Assembly (NCBI GenBank): GCA_030612905.1
Contig: JAUWNA010000070.1
Coordinates: 1 to 8,245 of the forward strand
Direction: 5' to 3'
Source: Promethearchaeota archaeon
GTDB taxonomy: Archaea > Asgardarchaeota > Lokiarchaeia > Sigyniarchaeales > SOKP01
DNA length: 8,245 nt
The notes under the pieces: generated by a model
Databases searched by the model: none
What the model was told of the DNA's origin: nothing
What the model saw: only the letters and a program-made list of their open reading frames with translations
Translations under genes and position numbers: made by a program
Shown here: piece after piece, positions 1 through 5,324 of the stretch
Layout: the number at the start of each line of letters is the position of its first letter
Numbering within the stretch: the first letter of the stretch is position 1

Positions 1-464
1 GAAAATATCACAATTGAAGATTAATAATATGGAAGTTAATCTACTTAAAATCATAAAAAACATATACAATTTTAAGTATTTCAATTTGTTTTATTCTATT
101 CTTAATGTTATTTAGATTTAGAAAACTTTTTTCAGAGATAAGAATAAAAAATTAAGAATTGAAATCAGTTTAGTGAATTGATTAAAAAATAGAGTTAGAT
201 ATAAAAACATTAATATTTTTAAGTATTGTAGTATTATTATTAACTGAAAATTTTATAAAAATCTCAAGAAACTAGAGATTTTACATTTTCTAAATTTAAA
301 ACTTAAAGTTTAAAAGGCGGAAAATGTTCTTAACTTTCTGAATTACTTAAAAGCATATATCTTATACCAATTTTGTAGATTCAGAAAAGTAGGTTCAAAT
401 TTTCAGACTAATTCCATTAATATTTAGCAATTCATTTTAAAATTAAAAGAGGTGTTTAAAATTT
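1..464. other. AT-rich gene-free leader region
   Basis: No reading frame here looks coding: stops are dense on both strands. The only structure I can support is a short perfect dyad at 299-311 (AAACTT, one base, AAGTTT). There are also TATA-like stretches at about 353-362 and 417-425. The second lies about 25 nt upstream of the SD of the following gene and could be its promoter. The region may equally be plain intergenic DNA. Confidence 0.6.
417..425 (+). promoter_or_regulatory. Putative TATA box of the 465 operon
   Basis: An ATTAATATTTA-like stretch is centred near 421. A start site about 25 nt downstream would fall near 446, just before the GAGGTG SD at 449-454. The surrounding sequence is so AT-rich that TATA-like strings are common, so the call is tentative. 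Confidence 0.3.
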
Positions 465-1109
465 TTGAATTCAAATGGAAAAGTTAATATTCAACATTTA
501 ACCGAAAAAAATGGAAAAATATTAGATTTAAATAATACTAAGATCATTTTAAATGAATTTGAACAATATCAAGTTTTAAGAAATCTAATTAAAAAATTAT
601 CTCAAAACAAAACAAAAAAAATAAAAAAAATCTTGATAATTGGAAAAGATCTATTACGAATTTATCCAGAATTACATGTAATTTATCCAGATGCGCAATA
701 TTATATTACTAGTAAATCAAAAGAGATATTAAAGTCCTTTATTGAACACTATAATAAGCAACAAAACTATTCTACTTACACTCTTAATGTTTTTAAAGGA
801 GTATCACTTCTTGATTTTACTTACTATAATGGTAAGTTTGATTTAGTTATTGCTAATAAAATTTATTCTCAAGCAAGAAAAAAAAAAAGATACCTTTCTA
901 TCAGGTTTTTATATATACATTATCTGCGACAATATGGGATATTATGTATAATTAATTATACACAGAATTCTAAAGGGGATAAATTAAGTTTAATAGAGCC
1001 TATAAAACCTGCCTTAGAAATAAAAATTCCAATAAAAAATAAGAAAGGTTCAATACGCTTTATCTTTTATGTTAGAAGAAAAAATTTGTATAATTTTGAG
1101 GGAGATTGA
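465..1109 (+). CDS. Degenerate class I methyltransferase-like protein
   Basis: A 214-aa protein, first gene of a two-gene operon. The TTG start at 465 is chosen because a GAGGTG SD lies at 449-454 with a 10-nt spacer; the nearby ATG at 475 is in another frame. Residues 54-64 (KKILIIGKDLL) resemble the first strand of a Rossmann fold. Residues 74-90 (YPDAQYYITSKSKEILK) fit the second strand and helix, and 125-136 (FDLVIANKIYSQ) fits motif IV of SAM-dependent methyltransferases. Residues 153-165 (YLRQYGILCIINY) resemble the later 'G-x-L' strand. The glycine-rich SAM loop (GxGxG) is absent, so SAM binding is doubtful. An 11-A run at 878-888 encodes part of QARKKKR and could be a slippage site. 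The stop is 3 nt before the AbiEi-like gene, so the two are probably made together. The fold assignment is inference from motif spacing; the function is unknown. Confidence 0.6.
   Translation: MNSNGKVNIQHLTEKNGKILDLNNTKIILNEFEQYQVLRNLIKKLSQNKTKKIKKILIIGKDLLRIYPELHVIYPDAQYYITSKSKEILKSFIEHYNKQQNYSTYTLNVFKGVSLLDFTYYNGKFDLVIANKIYSQARKKKRYLSIRFLYIHYLRQYGILCIINYTQNSKGDKLSLIEPIKPALEIKIPIKNKKGSIRFIFYVRRKNLYNFEGD
1098..1104 (+). promoter_or_regulatory. Ribosome binding site of the AbiEi-like gene
   Basis: GAGGGAG inside the last codons of the upstream gene, 8 nt before the ATG at 1113. It fixes that start and supports co-translation of the pair. Confidence 0.6.
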
Positions 1110-1112
1110 TAT

Positions 1113-1763
1113 ATGATTCGTGTTCTAAAAAAGATAAGGCAAGATAATAAAGAATTTATATCTTATGAAGAATTAAAAAAGTATTCTAAAGAGTTATATT
1201 TTAATCATAGGGTTATTAGCAATTATTTAATTTCTCGTGGATATTTGGTAAATATCTTAGATAACATTTATTATGTAAAAACTATTGATGAAATTAGCCA
1301 GAATATGCTAAAATATCCTATTCTAGAACTTGTAGCAAAAGCGTTAAAACGGAAACATGTTAAAAATTGGTATTATGGGCTATATACTGCATTTGAATTA
1401 CTAAATAGTGATTATGAAAATCAAGATGAATTTTTATACATAATAAATGACAGATTTTTGTTAAACAAGCCAATAAAGATTTTGGGAAAAAAATTTAGGT
1501 TTTTTAAGGTTAAAAATGCTTTCTTTAAATTTGGAATAATAAATAAAAAGGTTAAATATTCAGATCTCGAAAAAACAATTTTAGATTTAATTTATTTGTG
1601 GGAATATAATCATATAAATGAAAATATAATATTAATTGATCTCTCTAAATTATTGGTATTGGATGGAATTCTTGAGGAAAAGATATTAAAATATTCCCAA
1701 TATTATCCAAAATCTAATAAAAACATCTTGAAAAAAGCGTTAAAAAATTTAAATTATAATTAG
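1113..1763 (+). CDS. AbiEi-like winged-helix antitoxin/regulator
   Basis: A 216-aa protein with the layout of the AbiEi / COG5340 family (type IV toxin-antitoxin antitoxins and 'predicted component of viral defense system' regulators). Residues about 1-55 form an N-terminal winged helix: FISYEELKKYS, then NHRVISNYLISRGYLVNI, then a wing ending in NIYYV. Residues 86-97 (WYYGLYTAFELL) match the family's 'yy.g..sAl.l' segment. Residues 149-161 (YSDLEKTILDLIY) match its hallmark 'vsDlEKTllDli' motif. In known AbiE systems the partner AbiEii is a nucleotidyltransferase; no such gene lies on either side here. The upstream partner is methyltransferase-like and downstream is a gene-free GC-rich block. 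It may act as a DNA-binding antitoxin or an orphan regulator. Family membership is fairly sure; the role is not. Confidence 0.7.
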   Translation: MIRVLKKIRQDNKEFISYEELKKYSKELYFNHRVISNYLISRGYLVNILDNIYYVKTIDEISQNMLKYPILELVAKALKRKHVKNWYYGLYTAFELLNSDYENQDEFLYIINDRFLLNKPIKILGKKFRFFKVKNAFFKFGIINKKVKYSDLEKTILDLIYLWEYNHINENIILIDLSKLLVLDGILEEKILKYSQYYPKSNKNILKKALKNLNYN

Positions 1764-1783
1764 AGTTTTCTTAATTAATCATA

Positions 1784-1899
1784 CGACACTAAGTTGTGTG
1801 CTATTCGCGTTACTACGGTATAGTGGTACCTTAAATATGTATCCTCCGGTTAAATGTGCCGCTAATTATGTTCTGCTGATGTGTCACAACCAGATGTGA
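1784..1899 (+). ncRNA. Candidate structured RNA in GC-rich island
   Basis: This block is about 42% GC by hand count, far above its flanks. In AT-rich archaeal genomes such islands are often structured RNA genes. Visible pairings are ACAC 1786-1789 with GTGT 1796-1799; TACTAC 1811-1816 with GTGGTA 1823-1828 (6-nt loop, one G-U); and TCACA 1884-1888 with TGTGA 1895-1899. An alternative long-range stem is GTTGTG 1793-1798 with CACAAC 1885-1890. A TATA-like AAATTATAATTA near 1751-1762 would put a start near 1780 on the plus strand. No tRNA, C/D-box or H/ACA pattern is convincing. One plus-strand frame is open (ending at TGA 1897-1899) and encodes a Cys-containing peptide, so a tiny gene or foreign fragment is an alternative. 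The strand is uncertain. Confidence 0.35.
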
Positions 1900-1937
1900 G
1901 AATTATTAAGATTTTCATTTATCTAAATAAATTTCTG

Positions 1938-1960
1938 AAAAAAAGTAAATTAAAAAAAAA
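1938..1960 (-). terminator. Oligo-T terminator of the peroxiredoxin gene
   Basis: Read on the minus strand, the 37 nt after the peroxiredoxin stop contain a run of nine T (1952-1960) and a run of seven T (1938-1944). This is the usual form of an intrinsic archaeal terminator, which needs no hairpin. Confidence 0.55.
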
Positions 1961-1967
1961 TAAGTTT

Positions 1968-2630
1968 TTAACCATCTTCTAACGATTTATAACAAAACCA
2001 CCAATCATAACATTTAAATTCCTTAGATCTTTGTTCTGCTGTTTCTTCATCTGTTGGTGGTGGTATTATAACTTGCTGTCCAATTAATTCATTATCTGGC
2101 CAATTTGCTGGAATTGCTACATTCTTTTCGTCTGCAATTTTCAGTGCTTTAACAATTCTAATAATTTCATCTATGTTTCGACCAAGCTCTTGTGGATAAA
2201 AGAGAATCAACCTAATTGTTCCATTTGGATCAACAATAAAGACAGCTCTAACAGTATTAGATCCTTTACCAGGATGTATCATACCCAGTTTAGTGGCAAC
2301 ATCACCGTTATCTGCGATTATTGGAAATGGAATTTTTACATCTAATTTTTCATTGATCCATTCTATCCATTTCATATGAGAAAAAACTTGATCTATGGAG
2401 AGCCCTATTAATTCACATTCTAGTTTTTGGAATTCTTCGTATCGCTTCGCAAAAGCTACAAATTCAGTAGTACACACAGGTGTAAAATCTGCGGGATGGC
2501 TAAATAATACAAACCAATGTCTTTTAAAATCCTTTGGTAATTTCTTCTTACCGTGGGTTGTTATTACTTCTATCTCTGGAAATTTATCACCTATTAATTG
2601 AAATGCATTAAAATTTTTAGAGTTATTAAT
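1968..2630 (-). CDS. Archaeal Prx6-type peroxiredoxin, ATT start
   Basis: A thiol peroxidase that reduces hydrogen peroxide and organic peroxides in the cytoplasm. The complete frame gives 220 residues, the usual size for the archaeal Prx6-like group. It runs from LIGDKFPEIEV (12-22) through HPADFTPVC (45-53), where Cys53 is the peroxidatic Cys, to NTVRAVF with the conserved Arg128, and a C-terminal extension. Cys207 and Cys213 in the tail (CYDWWFC) match the two C-terminal cysteines of Aeropyrum pernix TPx. The first standard start codon in frame, a GTG at 2475-2477, lies immediately before the catalytic Cys codon and would delete the thioredoxin-fold N-terminus. Upstream the frame stays open to a TGA at 2637-2639 with no ATG, GTG or TTG. 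A GAGGTGA SD overlaps that TGA, and ATT (2628-2630) follows 6 nt later, so ATT is the likely start. The ATG further in is out of frame. Confidence 0.9.
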   Translation of the reverse strand: MNNSKNFNAFQLIGDKFPEIEVITTHGKKKLPKDFKRHWFVLFSHPADFTPVCTTEFVAFAKRYEEFQKLECELIGLSIDQVFSHMKWIEWINEKLDVKIPFPIIADNGDVATKLGMIHPGKGSNTVRAVFIVDPNGTIRLILFYPQELGRNIDEIIRIVKALKIADEKNVAIPANWPDNELIGQQVIIPPPTDEETAEQRSKEFKCYDWWFCYKSLEDG

Positions 2631-2636
2631 ATAATT

Positions 2637-2643
2637 TCACCTC
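2637..2643 (-). promoter_or_regulatory. Ribosome binding site of the peroxiredoxin
   Basis: GAGGTGA on the minus strand, 6 nt before the ATT codon at 2628-2630. It is the strongest SD nearby and is what points to the non-canonical start. Confidence 0.65.
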
Positions 2644-2669
2644 TTTTGTTTTTTCATTTTTTTTTTTTT

Positions 2670-2679
2670 AATATATTTT
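2670..2679 (-). promoter_or_regulatory. Putative TATA box of the peroxiredoxin gene
   Basis: AAAATATATT on the minus strand, followed by a long A run. A start site about 25 nt downstream falls near 2649, just before the SD at 2643-2637, giving a short leader. This suggests the peroxiredoxin has its own promoter and is not simply read through from the upstream genes. Confidence 0.45.
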
Positions 2680-2728
2680 CTCTAAAATATCATTTTTCAT
2701 TTTAGTTATTAAATATTAATCAAAATGA

Positions 2729-2926
2729 CTATGGATTTGATATTTTTTTGTCAATGTAATCTATTAATATCAAATTTTCAGGTTCTATTTCGATTTTTTC
2801 TATATCTTTTGATATCTCATTTAAAACATTCTTTTTTTTAGAACGATTTTTTATCTTTGAGACTATTTTATTCTTCAATTTTTCTCTTCTTCTCTTTATT
2901 TCTTTTCTGTCTGTCAAACCTCTCAT
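2729..2926 (-). CDS. Small basic protein of unknown function
   Basis: A 65-aa protein. The first 34 residues are strongly basic (about half Lys/Arg, for example KRRREKLKNK at 11-20). The second half is acidic/hydrophobic (EKIEIEPENLILIDYIDKK). There are no Cys, signal peptide or membrane segment. The ATG at 2926 is immediately preceded by an in-frame TAG, which limits the start. There is no SD. A TATA-like ATAGTTATAG near 2951-2960 lies about 29 nt upstream, so a leaderless message is possible. It is 45 nt behind the zinc-ribbon gene on the same strand. The composition suggests nucleic-acid binding, but I recognise no family. A chance frame is possible, though the codon choice looks coding. 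Confidence 0.5.
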   Translation of the reverse strand: MRGLTDRKEIKRRREKLKNKIVSKIKNRSKKKNVLNEISKDIEKIEIEPENLILIDYIDKKISNP

Positions 2927-2971
2927 CTACTTATTATTTTCTGCTAATTCTATAACTATACACAATTATTA

Positions 2972-3196
2972 TTATTCTCTCAAAAGTGATTTAGATCTTT
3001 TCCAGTCTTTCATTTTTTCAAAATTTTTGAATTCTTCTCCTGGGGGATGATATATTTCTTTATGAATTGTATAAGAATCAATAAAATCCTCTTTTAAGGG
3101 TTTAATTTGAGCACATGAATTACATACAAGAATTTTTTGATCCTTATCTTTAGATGGACGCATCATTCCACCGCACTTTTCACAGAATTCAACCAT
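2972..3196 (-). CDS. Zinc-ribbon protein like the TFS/RPB9 N-terminal domain
   Basis: A 74-aa protein whose first 28 residues form a zinc ribbon: Cys5-x2-Cys8 and Cys25-x2-Cys28, in the context FCEKCGGMMRP and ILVCNSC. This matches the N-terminal ribbon of archaeal TFS / RpoM (RPB9/TFIIS-like). Full TFS is about 100-110 aa and has a second ribbon with an Asp-Glu pair for RNA cleavage. Here that second ribbon is absent and is replaced by a charged tail (residues 35-74), so transcript-cleavage activity is not expected. The neighbouring TBP gene upstream suggests a basal transcription role, possibly as a polymerase-associated factor. The ATG at 3196 has no SD, but a TATA box lies 24 nt upstream. 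A generic zinc ribbon is the alternative. Confidence 0.7.
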   Translation of the reverse strand: MVEFCEKCGGMMRPSKDKDQKILVCNSCAQIKPLKEDFIDSYTIHKEIYHPPGEEFKNFEKMKDWKRSKSLLRE

Positions 3197-3215
3197 TTTT
3201 AACCAATTTTCACGA

Positions 3216-3223
3216 TTTTTATA
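3216..3223 (-). promoter_or_regulatory. TATA box of the zinc-ribbon gene (leaderless)
   Basis: TATAAAAA on the minus strand, centred about 24 nt before the ATG at 3196. The archaeal TATA-to-start distance is 22-27 nt, so transcription would begin at or next to the ATG. There is no SD, which agrees with a leaderless message. Confidence 0.45.
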
Positions 3224-3236
3224 GATACTTATATTT

Positions 3237-3869
3237 TTATAGAAACATTAACTCAAATTCATCTTCAATAACTTTTTCACTAGTTACATCCATATTATTA
3301 ATCTCTAGTTTTAACTTTAAAACAGCTTTTTTTAAAATTTTCTTCTCTTTTATCCCTGTACAAACAAATTTACCAGTAGAAAATAGTAGAAATACTGCGC
3401 GGGGATCTTTCATATAATAAATTAACCCCGGGAAGACTTCAGGTTCGTACATAACATATTTCATTAGTAATACTGCTTTATTTAAATTTATAAGTGTATG
3501 CAAATCACCATTTGCAACAATATTTACAATAACAATTTCGGGATTAGATGTTTTAATCCCCATCTTTTTTACCTTTTTTAATAATTGATTAACTGCTTTC
3601 TCTGCTTTCTCTGCATCTTCTGCAATTTTAAATCCGGTGACCACCATTTTACCAGTTGAAAAAATTAAAAATGTAGCTCGAGGATTATCTTGCCTAAAGA
3701 CGACTCCAGGAAATCTTTCTGGGCGATATTTAGCATCATGTAATTTTCGCGCTATTTTAACAAGATCTATTTTTTCAATAATATCTAGTTCTGCTGTTGC
3801 TACAATAGTATTTATTTTATAATCTAATTTAATTTCATTTACTTCTTGAAAATTATTTATATCTGCCAT
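3237..3869 (-). CDS. tbp: TATA-binding protein (TBP)
   Basis: The basal transcription factor that binds and bends the TATA box and recruits TFB and RNA polymerase. It is 210 aa with two direct TBP repeats. Repeat 1 spans about 18-103, with YRPERFPGVVF and LIFSTGKMVVTG. Repeat 2 spans about 112-192, with YEPEVFPGLIY and LLFSTGKFVCTG. The four DNA-intercalating phenylalanines are present: Phe53, Phe70, Phe146 and Phe163. The DNA-contacting Asn of repeat 2 is present (Asn116 in VNIVAN). In repeat 1 the equivalent position is Thr21 (NTIVAT), with Asn shifted one place. A 17-residue N-terminal extension and an acidic C-terminal tail make it longer than the usual 180-190 aa. The ATG at 3869 shares its A with the TAA of the upstream zinc-finger gene, and a purine-rich AGAGGCGG lies inside that gene, so translation is likely coupled. 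Confidence 0.95.
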   Translation of the reverse strand: MADINNFQEVNEIKLDYKINTIVATAELDIIEKIDLVKIARKLHDAKYRPERFPGVVFRQDNPRATFLIFSTGKMVVTGFKIAEDAEKAEKAVNQLLKKVKKMGIKTSNPEIVIVNIVANGDLHTLINLNKAVLLMKYVMYEPEVFPGLIYYMKDPRAVFLLFSTGKFVCTGIKEKKILKKAVLKLKLEINNMDVTSEKVIEDEFELMFL

Positions 3870-4132
3870 TATTTCCGCCTCTTTTCATTTCTTATTAGTT
3901 TAATAATTTCATTTTTATAAAGCCCATGATTGCCAGATGATTCCATTTTTTTTAACAACCGGCGTAGCTGTCGTTTGGCAATTGGTCTAAGTGTGTCGAG
4001 ATTTATCTTTATATTTTCAACATCGGGATAGTTGTCTTTATTAAATTCTTCTTTTTTATAATCCGAATGTTCTTTATAGATTTTACCTCGATAATGATAT
4101 TTTTTACATTTTTTACAATAATATTTATACAT
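3869..4132 (-). CDS. Small CCHH zinc-finger protein coupled to TBP
   Basis: An 87-aa protein. Its N-terminus carries a compact zinc-binding pattern, Cys6-x2-Cys9-x3-His13-x8-His22 (YYCKKCKKYHYRGKIYKEH), a kind often seen in small archaeal proteins. The rest is a linker followed by a Lys/Arg-rich helical part (residues about 43-87, with IAKRQLRRLLKKM). No catalytic motif is visible. The stop codon overlaps the TBP start by one base, so the two products are probably made in a fixed ratio and may act together. DNA or RNA binding is likely from charge and the zinc finger, but this is inference. There is no SD. The TATA-like box at 4151-4158 lies about 23 nt before the ATG, which indicates a leaderless message and a promoter for the zinc finger-TBP pair. 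Confidence 0.75.
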   Translation of the reverse strand: MYKYYCKKCKKYHYRGKIYKEHSDYKKEEFNKDNYPDVENIKINLDTLRPIAKRQLRRLLKKMESSGNHGLYKNEIIKLIRNEKRRK

Positions 4133-4150
4133 TTTAATTACGATTTTTTT

Positions 4151-4158
4151 TATATTTT
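4151..4158 (-). promoter_or_regulatory. TATA box of the zinc finger-TBP operon (leaderless)
   Basis: AAAAATATA-type sequence on the minus strand, flanked by A runs and centred about 23 nt before the ATG at 4132. The start site would be at the ATG; no SD is present. Confidence 0.45.
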
Positions 4159-4244
4159 TTTAACAAATTTTTCATAATTTTAGAAATTTTGATTTCGATT
4201 TTGTTTAATCTCAGAAAAGATTTAGTAAAATGACAAAAGGATTA

Positions 4245-4511
4245 TCAAACACTTTTCAAAGTAAACAATTTATAGTTATGAGGTATGTAAAATTTATCTT
4301 TTTTTTTTATAATTACAGTGTGGAAATACTCAGCTAGACTGAGAAAACCACGTATTACTGATTCATCTTCTTCAAAAACGAATTTTACCATAACAATTGC
4401 GTTATTTGATTGAAATTTAGCGTTATCTTGAACTTTATCATCTACTAAGGGAAGTTTTAACTCTGATACAATTTCATATACTCTTTTTATAAAATCTTTT
4501 TGCTTATTCAT
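4245..4511 (-). CDS. Hypothetical protein, 88 aa
   Basis: I do not recognise this protein. It has an N-terminal helix (KDFIKRVYEIVSELKLP), a middle segment with a strand (NAIVMVKFVFEED), a short helix (RGFLSLAEYFHTV) and a C-terminal strand pair (VIIKKKDKFYIP). It has no cysteines, no signal peptide and no membrane segment, which suggests a small soluble alpha/beta protein. The ATG at 4511 is set by a GGTGATG SD at 4515-4521, 3 nt upstream; an overlapping ATG inside the SD is out of frame. It is on the same strand as the TBP cluster but separated from it by 112 nt that contain the next promoter, so it is probably a separate unit. Confidence 0.65.
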   Translation of the reverse strand: MNKQKDFIKRVYEIVSELKLPLVDDKVQDNAKFQSNNAIVMVKFVFEEDESVIRGFLSLAEYFHTVIIKKKDKFYIPHNYKLFTLKSV

Positions 4512-4705
4512 TTCATCACCATTGAAATAATCTTTTTTAATTTTAACTTAAATCGAATTAATGATATTAATCGCTAACTATTTTTAATTTACAATTAATT
4601 ATTTCATTAAATTAACCAATTTGAGTAAGCAAATTAAAATACTCTAAGACATTACAACGATTTTCATATTTTGTTTCTGTTTGAATATCTCATTTGATAT
4701 TCTGG

Positions 4706-4865
4706 TTAATTTAAAGGAACAATTGCGATTAAAGGATGTCAAATCATTTTTAAAGCTTTAATTACTTCAACTCTCTTGTAATTATTCCTGTAATTCTTCT
4801 TTTTCCTTCTCAGATAGTCTTAATTGAAGCTGATCCTTGTATTTCCCCTTTAGTTCAATCCAACT
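4706..4865 (-). pseudogene. Possible remnant of a decayed gene
   Basis: On the minus strand, 4782-4865 reads as a coding-like stretch ending LRLSEKEKEELQE and a stop. After a frame change, 4706-4774 reads RVEVIKALKMI, a TGA stop, then HPLIAIVPLN and another stop. The Glu/Lys-rich helix and the hydrophobic segment look protein-like, but there is no usable start and there are two disruptions. I do not recognise a family. A chance pattern in AT-rich DNA is quite possible. Confidence 0.22.
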
Positions 4866-4941
4866 TTAATATTTTAAATAGATGGATCTCTCATTTTAAA
4901 ATACATTCATAGCTTTTTAAGACTCATGTATGTATATCTAT

Positions 4942-4974
4942 AATGAACCTATATATTTAAATATAATGTTCATT
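4942..4974. repeat. Compound inverted repeat upstream of regulator gene
   Basis: AATGAAC (4942-4948) and GTTCATT (4968-4974) are perfect inverted arms. They flank a perfect 14-bp palindrome, TATATTTAAATATA (4952-4965). The element lies about 110 nt before the winged-helix gene and could be its operator. The core also resembles a TATA box. Confidence 0.4.
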
Positions 4975-5000
4975 TAATTATATATAACACTCATATTAGA

Positions 5001-5016
5001 TTAAATGATTATTTAA
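5001..5016. repeat. Short inverted repeat upstream of regulator gene
   Basis: TTAAAT and ATTTAA arms around a 4-nt centre. Such low-complexity dyads can arise by chance in AT-rich DNA; it is listed because it sits between the larger dyad and the winged-helix gene. Confidence 0.25.
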
Positions 5017-5081
5017 GTAATACAATTGCTATATCATTATTATGTAAATATGAATAATTAGAAATACTTTCTATTCATTAG

Positions 5082-5324
5082 GTGATAGGAATTAGCAAAA
5101 CAAATAAATCTAAAACAGAACGGAAAACATTAATCGAAATAGTAAATAGTATTTTTGATATCTTAGAAGATGGAAAACTTCATACAATTAGCAATTTAGC
5201 TCGTGAAACTAAATCTAATTGGAGAACCATAAAGAATCAAGTTAATCTCATTGTAGAGATCCAAAAAAGACCTAAAATCGAGATTCTTAGTAGCACAAAT
5301 AACATTTTAATTAGGAAATTATGA
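5082..5324 (+). CDS. Small winged-helix DNA-binding protein
   Basis: An 80-aa protein that looks like a single winged-helix domain. A first helix (LIEIVNSIFDILEDG, about 17-31) is followed by HTISNLARETKSNWRTIKNQVNLI (34-57) as the helix-turn-helix, and a C-terminal strand/wing (KIEILSSTNNILIRK). It is probably a transcriptional regulator, and the dyads upstream suggest autoregulation. The start is uncertain. GTG at 5082 follows directly on an in-frame TAG and lies inside an AGGTGAT sequence that itself looks like an SD. If that is the SD, translation would start at the in-frame ATT at 5091-5093, 4 nt after it, giving 77 aa. No ATG exists in frame. It is followed by the AsnB-like gene after about 200 nt. 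Confidence 0.65.
   Translation: MIGISKTNKSKTERKTLIEIVNSIFDILEDGKLHTISNLARETKSNWRTIKNQVNLIVEIQKRPKIEILSSTNNILIRKL

Larger units (their letters stand above)
4512..5081. other. Long gene-free region with dyads
   Basis: 570 nt between divergent genes with no intact gene. It holds the SD of the 88-aa gene, a possible decayed coding stretch (4706-4865, minus strand), a compound dyad (4942-4974) and a smaller one (5001-5016). The rest is AT-rich sequence in which I see nothing definite. Confidence 0.5.

Noticed and set aside
388..405. GGTTCAAAT resembling a tRNA T-loop
   Set aside because: No matching acceptor, anticodon or D arm around it.
1784..1899. tRNA, C/D-box or H/ACA RNA in the GC-rich island
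   Set aside because: A CTGATG string exists, but box spacing, guide regions and a cloverleaf could not be assembled.
2395..2601. Plus-strand open frame of 68 codons
   Set aside because: It lies antisense to the peroxiredoxin N-terminal region, which has clear family motifs on the minus strand.
3154..3417. Plus-strand open frame of 87 codons
   Set aside because: Antisense to the zinc-ribbon and TBP genes; Phe/Ser-rich composition typical of a shadow frame.
3637..3822. Plus-strand open frame of 61 codons
   Set aside because: Antisense shadow of TBP repeat 1.
4512..5081. CRISPR array or insertion-sequence ends
   Set aside because: The repeats are short AT-rich dyads without regular spacing, and no transposase or Cas gene is present.
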